A DNA stretch of 64,000 nucleotides from Bacteroides sp. (GTDB taxonomy: Bacteria; Bacteroidota; Bacteroidia; Bacteroidales; Bacteroidaceae): assembly GCA_017992695.1 (NCBI GenBank), contig JAGOOC010000002.1, forward strand, positions 62,001 to 126,000. The letters are read 5' to 3'. This document shows positions 35,275 through 42,559 of the stretch, one piece after another (the first letter of the stretch is position 1; the number at the start of each line of letters is the position of its first letter). A program made the translations under genes and the position numbers. The notes beneath the pieces were generated by a model. The model searched no databases. It had not been told where the DNA came from and was given only the letters and a program-made list of their open reading frames with translations.

Positions 35275-36816
35275 TTATTTAGCGAAGCTCACAGCGCGTG
35301 TTTCACGAATAACCGTAATTTTCACCTGTCCCGGATAAGTCATCTCATCTTGAATCTTTTTCGCAATTTCGCCCGAGAGGTTCTCGGTTTGCTTATCGTC
35401 AATCTTGTCCGCACCTACAATCACACGCAGTTCGCGTCCGGCTTGGATGGCGTAAGTTTTGGTTACACCCGGATAAGACATGGCCAACTGTTCGAGGTCA
35501 TTCAATCGTTTGATGTACGCCTCTACAATTTCGCGACGTGCACCGGGGCGTGCGCCCGAGATGGCATCACACACCTGTACGATAGGAGCCAGTAAGCTGG
35601 TCATCTCTGTTTCGTCATGGTGAGCACCGATGGCGTTACAGATGTCCGGTTTCTCTTTGTATCTCTCGGCCAGCTTCATACCTAGCAAGGCGTGTGGCAA
35701 TTCAGGCTCCTCATCAGGCACTTTACCAATATCGTGCAACAGTCCGGCACGTTTCGCCTTCTTCGGGTTCAGGCCCAACTCGGCTGCCATCACTGAGCAG
35801 AGGTTGGCTGTTTCACGAGCGTGTTGCAGCAAGTTCTGACCGTATGAAGAGCGGTATTTCATCTTTCCGATGATGCGGATCAGTTCCGGATGCAGACCGT
35901 GGATACCCAAGTCAATGGTGGTACGTTTACCTGTTTCGATAATCTCCTCTTCAACCTGTTTGCGTACTTTCGATACCACCTCCTCGATACGAGCAGGGTG
36001 GATACGTCCGTCGGTTACCAATTGGTGCAACGCCAAACGAGCAATTTCGCGGCGCACGGGGTCAAAAGCCGAAAGCACAATGGCTTCGGGGGTATCATCT
36101 ACCACAATTTCGACACCTGTTGCAGCTTCAAGAGCACGGATGTTGCGTCCTTCGCGACCGATGATGCGTCCTTTGATTTCGTCCGATTCGATATGGAATA
36201 CCGTTACCGAGTTTTCGATGGCCGTTTCGGTAGCTACACGCTGAATCGATTGTACCACGATACGTTTAGCTTCTTTGTTGGCCGTCAGTTTGGCATCATC
36301 CATGATGTCATTGATAAATGACTGAGCTTGTGATTTAGCCTCTTCCTTCAACGATTCTACCAAGCGCTCCTTGGCATCGTCAGCCGAAAGACCCGAGAGC
36401 ATTTCCAGCTTCTCGATTTCTTGTTGTTGCAACTTATCAAGCTCTTCTTTCTTCTTCTCTATAATCACCAACTGCGTTTCGAGATTTTCTTTCACGGCAT
36501 CGGCTTCAATCTTTTTGCGTTGCAGCTCCTCTTGGCGCTGTGTCAATACCATTTCCCGCTGTTTTAGCTTATTCTCAGCCTGCTGAATCCTTTGATTACG
36601 CAGAGACACTTCTTTTTCGAGATCTGCCTTCTTGTTCAGGAACTTCTCCTTCACCTCCAGCAGTTTGTTTTTCTTAATTACTTCTGCTTCAACTTCTGCC
36701 TCTTTGAGCACATTGTCATATTTGGCTTTTAGTCCGTATTTAAAGAATACGTACGATAGAACGCCACCTACGACGAAGCAAGCAATGGATGCTCCTATGA
36801 TTACTATCATTGTCAT
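35275..36816 (-). CDS. rny: Ribonuclease Y
   Basis: A 513-aa membrane-anchored endoribonuclease that initiates mRNA decay. It has an N-terminal membrane helix (about residues 2-24), a long charged coiled coil (about 30-190), a KH domain ([28 protein letters not shown]) and an HD domain with the metal motif [13 protein letters not shown]. The frame opens at 36876, but ATG 36816 gives the typical short N-terminus; the upstream 60 nt lie in a structured leader. It is downstream of zapA with a terminator-like hairpin between. Confidence 0.94.
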   Translation of the reverse strand: MTMIVIIGASIACFVVGGVLSYVFFKYGLKAKYDNVLKEAEVEAEVIKKNKLLEVKEKFLNKKADLEKEVSLRNQRIQQAENKLKQREMVLTQRQEELQRKKIEADAVKENLETQLVIIEKKKEELDKLQQQEIEKLEMLSGLSADDAKERLVESLKEEAKSQAQSFINDIMDDAKLTANKEAKRIVVQSIQRVATETAIENSVTVFHIESDEIKGRIIGREGRNIRALEAATGVEIVVDDTPEAIVLSAFDPVRREIARLALHQLVTDGRIHPARIEEVVSKVRKQVEEEIIETGKRTTIDLGIHGLHPELIRIIGKMKYRSSYGQNLLQHARETANLCSVMAAELGLNPKKAKRAGLLHDIGKVPDEEPELPHALLGMKLAERYKEKPDICNAIGAHHDETEMTSLLAPIVQVCDAISGARPGARREIVEAYIKRLNDLEQLAMSYPGVTKTYAIQAGRELRVIVGADKIDDKQTENLSGEIAKKIQDEMTYPGQVKITVIRETRAVSFAK

Positions 36817-36832
36817 TAAAATTATTATATAA

Positions 36833-36892
36833 ATTAAAAAACGCACCGCCCAATACACGGAAATTCTTTCTTCCAAGTATTTTGCAGTGCGT
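36833..36892 (-). terminator. Terminator-like hairpin between zapA and rny
   Basis: On the minus strand ACGCAC (36892-36887) pairs with GTGCGT (36846-36841), with inner pairs AATAC/GTATT and GGAA/TTCC, followed by six T. The rny ATG is only 17 nt beyond the T-rich tract, so the structure either ends zapA transcripts or acts as a leader attenuator for rny. Confidence 0.6.
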
Positions 36893-36931
36893 GAGTTTTC
36901 TTTTTCAATAGAAGCCGAGGGTACGAGAGGA

Positions 36932-37222
36932 TTATTCGTTTGTCAAATATTGATCCAGTACTTCCGTTAATTCCTCTATTTTGGCCGCATACGGCTGGGT
37001 GTCATTTCGTTGTCTTAGCATCAAGTTCTCGTGCGAAAACTGATAGGCTACCATGGCCAGAATTTTTTCCGGCGATAGCGTCTTGTAATGCTCCCGGTAC
37101 GTATTTAGTCTGATATTGACCTGTTTGGCTGCTTCCCTTACGCTCTCTTCTTCCTCGCGGTTGATGGTGAGTGGATAGTAGGAGTCGGCTATCAACAGGT
37201 TTATCTTTATTTTATCGTTCAT
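36932..37222 (-). CDS. zapA: Cell division protein ZapA
   Basis: A 96-aa ZapA-family protein that bundles FtsZ filaments at the division ring. The N-terminal strands ([24 protein letters not shown]) and the long C-terminal helix ([18 protein letters not shown] onward) fit the family. It lies 13 nt downstream of a small coiled-coil protein that may be its partner. Confidence 0.88.
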   Translation of the reverse strand: MNDKIKINLLIADSYYPLTINREEEESVREAAKQVNIRLNTYREHYKTLSPEKILAMVAYQFSHENLMLRQRNDTQPYAAKIEELTEVLDQYLTNE

Positions 37223-37235
37223 ACATCTCTATCTT

Positions 37236-37529
37236 TTATTCGTTCAACAGAGCGATGCATTTGTCGACTTCACGCACTAATTTAGACAATCTCAGCTTTG
37301 TCTCTTTCACATCGCTGCCGTTAAGACTGATTGTCGTAGCTGTCTTTAGGTTCATGTAGCAGGCTTCCAATTCTTTAAATTCAGCCTCTACCTTCTCGAT
37401 TTTCTGCTTCTCGGATGCAAGAAGCTGCTTTAACTCAGCATTTTCGCGTTCCGATTTATCATGCAGATAAATTAAATGTCGCAGCTTTGTTTCAAAGGTG
37501 TTTAATAACTTTTTTTCTTCGTCTGTCAT
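37236..37529 (-). CDS. Small coiled-coil protein upstream of zapA
   Basis: A 97-aa protein that is almost wholly heptad-like (EEKKLLNTFETKLRHLIYL, then SERENAELKQLLASEKQKIEK and VEAEFKELEACYMNL). The frame opens at 37550, but ATG 37529 (MTDEEKKLLNTF) is the likely start. Its size, coiled coil and position before zapA suggest a ZapB-like division role, which is inferred from context only. Confidence 0.7.
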   Translation of the reverse strand: MTDEEKKLLNTFETKLRHLIYLHDKSERENAELKQLLASEKQKIEKVEAEFKELEACYMNLKTATTISLNGSDVKETKLRLSKLVREVDKCIALLNE

Positions 37530-37550
37530 TACTACACTAAAATTGTACAC

Positions 37551-37982
37551 AAAAATACGATTAAGTATGAGATTACAAAAGCTTTTCGAAAGAAATTAGC
37601 TATTTAAAGAGAAAATAGTTATTTACGAATGGTTAGGATGGCTTCCTTCTGTTTTTGAAAAGTCTGGTTGATGCACTTTACTTGTGCGGTTTTCAAGAAT
37701 ACGACCTCTATCTTCTGTGTTTATAACTTCCCGAAATCTTATACTAAAACATCCCCATGTTCTGATGCAAAACATGGGGATGTTGTGGTATAGAACATGG
37801 GGGTGTTTTGTAATACAACATGGGGATGTTGTGGTGCTTTCTTTCATAAGTTTTATCTCTTCACCTTATTGGTCTTGTCATTAAAAGATAGGATAGTGTT
37901 GTCTATGCATTCTGATGATAATAATTGCGCTATGATGATTCAAAAATGCAACTAATATGCACTGCAATAGTGCAAAACTGCC
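37551..37982. other. Gene-free region carrying palindrome array B
   Basis: No convincing gene. A 74-aa minus-strand frame here is generated by the repeat units themselves. Besides array B there is an inverted repeat GCACT/AGTGC at about 37959-37973 near the -33 position of the nucleosidase promoter. Confidence 0.5.
37748..37830. repeat. Array of four phased palindromes at a 23-bp pitch (array B)
   Basis: Cores of 14 bp with arms AACAT/ATGTT lie at 37748-37761 (centre CCCC), 37771-37784 (GGGG), 37794-37807 (arm variant, AACATGGGGGTGTT) and 37817-37830 (GGGG). All starts are 23 bp apart, giving 9-bp spacers. The first core is the reverse complement of the second and fourth. The spacers of the last three share GTGGT or TTGT elements, so the whole 23-bp unit repeats. 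Confidence 0.9.
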
Positions 37983-37990
37983 TATCTTTG
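37983..37990 (+). promoter_or_regulatory. -7 box of the nucleosidase gene
   Basis: TATCTTTG matches TAnnTTTG, 43 nt before the ATG at 38034. Confidence 0.6.
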
Positions 37991-38033
37991 TAAAAACCTA
38001 TAGTATGAAAAGGTTATTCTAAAAACAATTCAT

Positions 38034-38600
38034 ATGTTAAAGCTATTGATAACCAACGCCGTTCAAGGCGAATTTACAGAGATTAAGTGGCCCAATGTAG
38101 ATGTGTATTACGTGCGTACGGGCATTGGTAAGGTGAAAGCAGCCTATCATTTGTCAGAGGCGATCAATCAGGTGAAACCCGACTTGGTCATTAATCTGGG
38201 CACGGCAGGAACCGTCAACCACCAAGTAGGAGATATCTTTGTGTGCCGGCGCTTTGTAGATCGGGATATGCAGAAACTAACCGATTTAGGGATGGAGTGG
38301 CAAATTGACTCATCCAAACTACTTGCAGAAAGGGGGTACTGTTTGGATTGGCAAGGAGAAGGTACTTGCAATACGGGCGATAGCTTTCTGACCGAACTTA
38401 CGCACGTAGAGGGCGATGTTATTGATATGGAAGCTTATGCGCAGGCGTTTGTATGCCGCTCGAAAGAGATACCGTTTGTTGCTGTGAAATATGTAACAGA
38501 CGTCATCGGGCAAAACTCTGTAAAGCATTGGGAAGATCGATTAGCCGACGCGCGGAAAGGGCTGAGTCACTTTTTCAATGTTTTGAACGAGAGTATATGA
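38034..38600 (+). CDS. Nucleosidase / phosphorylase superfamily protein (MTA/SAH nucleosidase-like)
   Basis: A 188-aa protein of the PNP/UDP phosphorylase fold. The glycine-rich VINLGTAGTV, the ribose-binding Glu in VIDMEAYA and the catalytic-type Asp in KYVTDVIG are visible. It is shorter than MtnN (about 230 aa), and which nucleoside it cleaves cannot be told. Its 3' end overlaps the convergent DUF454 gene by 34 nt. It stands alone with its own promoter. Confidence 0.85.
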   Translation: MLKLLITNAVQGEFTEIKWPNVDVYYVRTGIGKVKAAYHLSEAINQVKPDLVINLGTAGTVNHQVGDIFVCRRFVDRDMQKLTDLGMEWQIDSSKLLAERGYCLDWQGEGTCNTGDSFLTELTHVEGDVIDMEAYAQAFVCRSKEIPFVAVKYVTDVIGQNSVKHWEDRLADARKGLSHFFNVLNESI

Positions 38601-38929
38601 TAAGTAACCCCAGAGGCGATGGTAAACAGTAGTATCTGAACCCATAACAGCGGGATGAGAAAGGAGATGCAGTAGAGCATGGTTCCCCACATCAAGAGCA
38701 GCGAGGTGATTTTAGCTCGCAGAGGGATAGCTTTGTTTTCGCGATAGTTGCGGACGTAAGGGCCCAAGTACTTCTGGTTCAACAGCCATTCATAGAGCCG
38801 GGGCGATGCTTTGAAATAAAGCGCTGCGGTGAGTAGCACAAAGGGCGTGGTGGGGAGCAACGGCACAAAGATGCCAATGATACCCAATGCTAAAGAGAGG
38901 CTGCCTAAGATGATACACAAGCTTTTCAT
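38567..38929 (-). CDS. DUF454 (YbaN-like) inner membrane protein
   Basis: A 120-aa protein with three to four hydrophobic helices and the family signature GIIGIFVPLLPTTPFVLLTAALYF, then LGPYVRNYRENKAIPLRAK. The function of the family is unknown. The -7 box ends only 4 nt before the ATG, so the mRNA is predicted to have almost no 5' leader. The 3' end overlaps the nucleosidase gene on the opposite strand. Confidence 0.85.
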   Translation of the reverse strand: MKSLCIILGSLSLALGIIGIFVPLLPTTPFVLLTAALYFKASPRLYEWLLNQKYLGPYVRNYRENKAIPLRAKITSLLLMWGTMLYCISFLIPLLWVQILLFTIASGVTYHILSFKTLKK

Positions 38930-38933
38930 GTTG

Positions 38934-38941
38934 CAAAGATA
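38934..38941 (-). promoter_or_regulatory. -7 box of the DUF454 gene (near-leaderless)
   Basis: Minus-strand TATCTTTG followed by CAAC and then ATG. With the usual spacing the transcript would begin at or within a few bases of the start codon. Confidence 0.5.
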
Positions 38942-38985
38942 CGGGTTGGATTTGGTTTTGCCAAATTGCGATACTTCTTAATGAT

Positions 38986-39022
38986 AAAGAGCGCTATAAA
39001 TCTGTGATTTATAGCGCTCTTT
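38986..39022 (-). terminator. Hairpin terminator of tRNA-Trp
   Basis: A perfect 17-bp stem (38986-39002 with 39006-39022) with a 3-nt loop begins 1 nt beyond the tRNA discriminator base. The trailing T run is short. Confidence 0.75.
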
Positions 39023-39023
39023 G

Positions 39024-39096
39024 CACGGGAGGAGAGGCTCGAACTCCCGACACCCGGTTTTGGAGACCGGTGCTCTACCAACTGAGCTACTCCCGT
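39024..39096 (-). tRNA. trnW: tRNA-Trp (CCA anticodon)
   Basis: The minus strand folds into a full cloverleaf: acceptor ACGGGAG/CTCCCGT, D arm with GCTCAGTTGGTAGAGC, anticodon stem CCGGT/ACCGG with loop CTCCAAA, and T arm GGGAG TTCGAGC CTCTCC region. The anticodon CCA reads UGG (Trp). The terminal CCA is not encoded. It is single-copy in this window and borders the accessory patch. Confidence 0.95.
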
Positions 39097-39107
39097 GTTT
39101 GCGGGTG

Positions 39108-39115
39108 CAAAGGTA
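39108..39115 (-). promoter_or_regulatory. -7 box of tRNA-Trp
   Basis: Minus-strand TACCTTTG matches TAnnTTTG, 12 nt upstream of the mature 5' end; a CTTG resembling the -33 TTTG lies 19 nt further upstream. Confidence 0.6.
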
Positions 39116-39161
39116 ACAGAACTTTTTGAACTTGCAAGAGGTTTCGTAAAGAAATGATTAA

Positions 39162-39500
39162 TTATTTTAATCTTTCCCAATCATCGGGTTTGAAACCTAC
39201 AAGCACCGTGTTCTCGACAATTAGCAAGGGACGTTTGACTAGTTTGCCGTTGGTGGCAAGTAACGCTATCTGCTCCTCTTCGCTCATCGAAGGCAGCTTT
39301 TCGCTCAGCTTTAGCTCTTTATAGACCAATCCGCTGGTGTTGAAAAAACGTTTAATGGGCAGTCCGCTTCGCTCAATCCAGGTTTTTAGCTCCGCTGCCG
39401 TGGGGCGCTCTTCTACAATGAGGCGGTTGGTGTAGTCAATATTGTTTTCGGTCAGCCACTTCTTTGCCTTCTGGCAGGTACTACAGGCTGGATAGTGCAA
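39162..39500 (-). CDS. ArsC/Spx-family thioredoxin-fold protein with damaged start
   Basis: About 112 aa of the arsenate reductase/Spx-like family: HYPACSTCQKAKKWL carries the CxxC-type active site, followed by IVEERPTAAELKTWI and KRPLLIVENTVLVGFKPDDW. The normal N-terminus would be Met, one or two residues, then FLHYP. Here the in-frame sequence upstream is QQSIFLHYP with no ATG before a stop, because an IS66 fragment is fused directly upstream. The only initiation choice is TTG at 39500 (as given), or re-entry from the overlapping IS66 frame. It may be a pseudogene or weakly expressed. Confidence 0.75.
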   Translation of the reverse strand: MHYPACSTCQKAKKWLTENNIDYTNRLIVEERPTAAELKTWIERSGLPIKRFFNTSGLVYKELKLSEKLPSMSEEEQIALLATNGKLVKRPLLIVENTVLVGFKPDDWERLK

Positions 39501-39724
39501 AAAGATTGATTGCTGTCTTTTGGCGGTTGCTCATACTTGAATAGACGAACATGCAGCTCGGAATTTTCCTTTTTTAAGGCTCTTGTTTCTTTAGCATGAG
39601 CTTGCACTGTGCGATTGAAATAGAGTGTGTTTGATTTCTGATAATCAGTGATTTGGCATATGAGTTTCAGTTGATTTGCTAACTCTTTAAGTGTTTTTGA
39701 TATGTCCGTTACTTGCTCTTGCAT
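39452..39724 (-). pseudogene. IS66-type transposase, N-terminal fragment fused to the ArsC-like gene
   Basis: A 90-aa frame from ATG 39724. Residues 1-70 are helical and end ENSELHVRLFKYEQPPKDSNQS, matching the RLxKYExPPKNSxNSS element that precedes the zinc finger and DDE domain of IS66 transposases. After about 39508 the similarity stops and the frame reads through the ArsC-like gene in the wrong phase until a stop at 39452. A -7 box TAAATTTG (39730-39737) lies 5 nt upstream of the ATG. Confidence 0.7.
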
Positions 39725-39729
39725 AGGTG

Positions 39730-39737
39730 CAAATTTA
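39730..39737 (-). promoter_or_regulatory. -7 box before the IS66 fragment
   Basis: Minus-strand TAAATTTG followed by CACCT and ATG 39724. It could drive a short-leader transcript through the fragment into the ArsC-like gene. Confidence 0.4.
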
Positions 39738-39808
39738 CGAAAAAGAAATGATAATAGGTAAGCGTCTCCGCGATGCCATCTTTCGAAGGATTGTTATTGA
39801 TTTAGGGC

Positions 39809-40036
39809 TTACAGTTTTTTCCAAACGTCAGGCAGTAGGTTACGATATGTCTCTTAAAGCGCCGTTGTGTTGATGTTAGGCATGTGGTTTAAAATATCGG
39901 TAAAGTATTCGAGGGTATTTATCTTGTGCAATCTGCAGGAGCAAGCCAAGGAATAAAGTAGCGCTGTTCTTTTGGCTCCTTCGTGACTTTCACAAAAGAG
40001 CACGTTTTTCTGCTCAAACTGATGTAACGCATGCAC
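39809..40036 (-). pseudogene. IS66-type transposase, C-terminal fragment (minus)
   Basis: The reverse strand encodes KNVLFCESHEGAKRTALLYSL, then HKINTLEYFTDILNHM, a stop (TAA at 39854-39856), and in the same frame ETYRNLLPDVWKKL before the true end at 39809. This matches the IS66 C-terminal domain (LFxGSHEGAxRAAxxYS ... LLPxxW). The in-frame stop and the missing rest of the protein show a decayed remnant. Confidence 0.72.
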
Positions 40037-40264
40037 CTTTCGCCTGTGTTATCCAAAAGTTTTGATAACTCCCTCGAGAGAGGAATTCGAAAACTGAAAA
40101 TAAAACAGAAAGTCAGCGGGACATTTCGATCTGACAATGGAGCCGATGCATTTATGGCATTACATTCTGTAACTGACACAGCTTGGAAAATAATCAATCA
40201 CCTTTTGAGGCTATACTTGCACTCTATTGAATGCGAGGTAAGGTGTATGTCTTTGGCTGAATAG
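40031..40264 (+). pseudogene. IS66-type transposase, C-terminal fragment (plus)
   Basis: The plus strand reads FDNSLERGIRKLKIKQKVSG followed by TFRSDNGADAFMALHSV (about 40058-40190). This matches the DNNxxERDLRxxKxKQKxSGxFR motif of another IS66 subgroup. It is opposite in orientation to the preceding fragment and lacks the catalytic core, so at least two separate elements have decayed here. Confidence 0.65.
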
Positions 40265-40566
40265 TTACCACTTTTCAACTAAATTGCAAAATAACCTTAA
40301 ATTCCAGTGCAATATGATCTGTTTTTCACAGAAATATATATATTTACTAAAATTTATCGATTGAAAGCTATAACCAATAAAAGAAATATATATATTTAAG
40401 AGTGTTTTTGAAATAGTTTTGTTAAGAAAACTCGAAGTTTGTAAGATATGAAGGTGATTACAATAGTGTCTACATGTTTATTTATATACCTAATTCATTG
40501 GTAAAGTGTGAGACTATTCTGTTTTTTCATCTCTAAGTTGTGAAAGCCTGTTGACAAGATGAAACA
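40265..40566. other. AT-rich non-coding stretch
   Basis: About 300 bases, visibly richer in A and T than the flanking core genes (runs such as atatatatttac and aaagaaatatatatattt). No gene or clear hairpin is seen. It probably belongs to the acquired segment that carries the two genes downstream. Confidence 0.5.
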
Positions 40567-41337
40567 ATGAATTCCCACACTTCCAATATTATAAACCACT
40601 ACATTTGGGAATTGGTAGTACAAATCATAATCAATATCAAAAATTTAGTTTTATTGTTTTCCCTAACTGTGTTATTAGGATGTTTAGGATTATTTTGGTC
40701 TTGTAGCAGTAATGACGACAATGTTATTGTTAAAGATAAAACACTTGCAACAATTGAAAACATGGGAGAGGTACACAATTATTTATTGGGTCAGATGAAA
40801 TTTGCTGAAAAGACAGCGAAAATAAGCGATAAAACGCTAATGAAAGACCTTATTAAAAACTTTCAAACATTGAATGCTGATGGAAAGTATTATTATCATG
40901 AGGTTATGACTAGAACAAGTGCAGAAAATTCTGATTTTAGCGAATTCGAGAATTTGGAAATAGGTAATTTTGATTTGGATGAGCTTCGTTTTCTTATCTT
41001 AAAGCGTATTGCAGCCAATAAAGATATAGACGCAGAAGTTAAAAAAGCACTTGAAGTTATTTCTGATCCGCTCGGGAACCCCTTAAGTGACAAGAATCTT
41101 TTATTAATTGAAACGAATAAAGATAAACAAGGAGGTAACCTTTTAGTGGTATTTAAAAATATAGCTGAAAGCTCAAATGTTTATTGGGCATCGACATCAA
41201 CAAGGAGCGCGCAGAGCAGAGCTGTAATCATCGCTGACGGCATAGGTGGAGTATTGGGTACAGCGTGCAGTGGAGTTATGGGCATAATTTGGGCTACTGC
41301 ATTCTCGTACTCTTATGATAAGTGTACTGATAATTAA
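40567..41337 (+). CDS. Putative lipoprotein with hydrophobic glycine-rich C-terminus, unknown
   Basis: A 256-aa protein that I do not recognise. A hydrophobic leader (about residues 24-45) ends in LFWSC (Cys46), a lipobox; the ATG-proximal part is unusually long for a signal peptide, so the true start may be later. The middle (60-210) is helical and charged. Residues about 219-250 form a hydrophobic glycine-zipper-like segment (DGIGGVLGTACSGVMGIIW) ending YDKCTDN, which could insert into a membrane. The DNA is AT-rich relative to the core genes. A small membrane-protein gene follows after 9 nt, suggesting an effector/immunity-like pair, which is conjecture. Confidence 0.65.
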   Translation: MNSHTSNIINHYIWELVVQIIINIKNLVLLFSLTVLLGCLGLFWSCSSNDDNVIVKDKTLATIENMGEVHNYLLGQMKFAEKTAKISDKTLMKDLIKNFQTLNADGKYYYHEVMTRTSAENSDFSEFENLEIGNFDLDELRFLILKRIAANKDIDAEVKKALEVISDPLGNPLSDKNLLLIETNKDKQGGNLLVVFKNIAESSNVYWASTSTRSAQSRAVIIADGIGGVLGTACSGVMGIIWATAFSYSYDKCTDN

Positions 41338-41346
41338 TATTTATAT

Positions 41347-41724
41347 ATGAAAACAACATCTCCTAATGAAGAAATAATGAGATATGATATAATCATAATC
41401 GCATCATATATCCTTTTTGCTGTATCCTTTTTTTTTGAAAAGGAATACAATACGATCAGTATCATAGCGGGAGTTCTTTTTGCATACCTATTTACGAAGT
41501 GTATAAGGACGACGAGTAAAAGTAGTAAAAGTATCCGGTTGAAATCATTGGAATATGCCCTCAGCTTTATGGTAGCGTTTTCCTGCGGGCTGAAAATGAC
41601 AGAACTGTTGACGGATTTGAGATTAGGTGTAGATACCTTAGGTGTTGCATTGACAGGTATATTCCTGCAAAGTCTCTATTTTATGGTGGTTAACAAAAAG
41701 TTTAAGAGTAATCCGCGCTCATAA
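41347..41724 (+). CDS. Small membrane protein paired with the upstream lipoprotein, unknown
   Basis: A 125-aa protein with three to four hydrophobic segments (about residues 13-28, 34-50, 66-82 and 96-115) and a basic C-terminus (NKKFKSNPRS). No family is recognised. It starts 9 nt after the lipoprotein gene and is followed by a terminator, so the two form a compact bicistronic unit. Size and topology would suit an immunity protein or a membrane partner. Confidence 0.6.
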   Translation: MKTTSPNEEIMRYDIIIIASYILFAVSFFFEKEYNTISIIAGVLFAYLFTKCIRTTSKSSKSIRLKSLEYALSFMVAFSCGLKMTELLTDLRLGVDTLGVALTGIFLQSLYFMVVNKKFKSNPRS

Positions 41725-41754
41725 AGTGAGTACTGATTATCACAGAGATAAGTT

Positions 41755-41785
41755 AAGGGGTGTCCGAGCAGGATTCCCCTTTTTA
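41755..41785 (+). terminator. Terminator after the unknown gene pair
   Basis: AAGGGG pairs with CCCCTT, extended by TCC/GGA inside, and is followed by a run of five T. Confidence 0.7.
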
Positions 41786-41886
41786 TGTTTTATATTTGGA
41801 CTGTTTGTCTCTCCATACTGTTGGGTCAGAAATCTGCATATGATTTCCATTAACTAGAGTTCCACCTTCGGCAGCTTTAAAAAAAA

Positions 41887-42471
41887 TTAAAGCATTTGTA
41901 AATCCTGATACATGATGCGGTAGGCCGCTGCTTTCTTCTCCAATGCCAGCGGATAGGCGCGCGAGGAGGAGGGCATGCGATAGAGCCTCAGGGCACGACC
42001 TTCGAACAGGAATTCGGTGAAATGACCCACTTTGGGTTCATCCATCCGGAATTGGTTGCGAAGCGTGTCGGTAGCCTTTTGCCCGGTGGTGACGATGGCT
42101 TGGCACTGCGGAAGGCTTCGAAGCAACCGGGCTACATCGGTAGGTTCTACCACTTCGAGAAATTTATCCGAAGCATTGTCTTGCAGGCGACGAACAGAGG
42201 AGGCGGTATCGAACAAGGCGATGCCTTTTTGTTCGAGAAACCGGATGATGGGGGTAGGGCAGAAGCCCTTCTTGGTATCGTTGAGAAAGTAATCTTTATT
42301 GTCGAAGAACAGTAGCCCCACAATGCGCCACATGTCATTGTTCAGATTGGGGTAATAAAAATGCATCGACCACCGTTTCTGTTGAGGTGGGAAACTACCC
42401 AGCATCAACAATTTGGCATTGGCAGGCAAAAAGGGCTCCAAGGGGTGTCTCTCGATTAATGGCTGTTCCAT
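41887..42471 (-). CDS. Uracil-DNA glycosylase superfamily protein (hypoxanthine-DNA glycosylase-like)
   Basis: A 194-aa protein of the UDG fold. LMLGSFPPQQKRWSMHFYYPNLNND-type sequence (residues about 21-45) corresponds to the GSxPG...YYAxPxNxFW motif of family 6 (HDG) and Mug-like enzymes, and YRMPSSSRA to the second loop MPSTSPA. These enzymes remove deaminated bases such as hypoxanthine or uracil. It stands alone on the minus strand at the right border of the accessory patch. Confidence 0.82.
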   Translation of the reverse strand: MEQPLIERHPLEPFLPANAKLLMLGSFPPQQKRWSMHFYYPNLNNDMWRIVGLLFFDNKDYFLNDTKKGFCPTPIIRFLEQKGIALFDTASSVRRLQDNASDKFLEVVEPTDVARLLRSLPQCQAIVTTGQKATDTLRNQFRMDEPKVGHFTEFLFEGRALRLYRMPSSSRAYPLALEKKAAAYRIMYQDLQML

Positions 42472-42559
42472 GATTTTGAGTTATTTTCTAGGCAAATATC
42501 GCAATTTATGAAAGGAATTAGCTAATTTCGCACCCTTAATTTATTATAAACAGTAAACA

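Noticed and set aside
37748..37830. Array B considered as a CRISPR
   Set aside because: Units of 23 bp with 9-bp spacers, partly conserved spacers and an inverted copy do not fit CRISPR dimensions, and no cas genes are near.
37623..37847. A 74-codon minus-strand frame across palindrome array B
   Set aside because: The peptide is generated by the 23-bp repeats themselves (recurring IPMFC and HPHVL segments) and has no start context; the repeats are better explained as DNA or RNA elements.
41793..41880. A short minus-strand open stretch ending SDPTVWRDKQSKYKT
   Set aside because: It looks protein-like but has no start codon outside the glycosylase gene and no recognised family; it could be a gene remnant, which cannot be supported.
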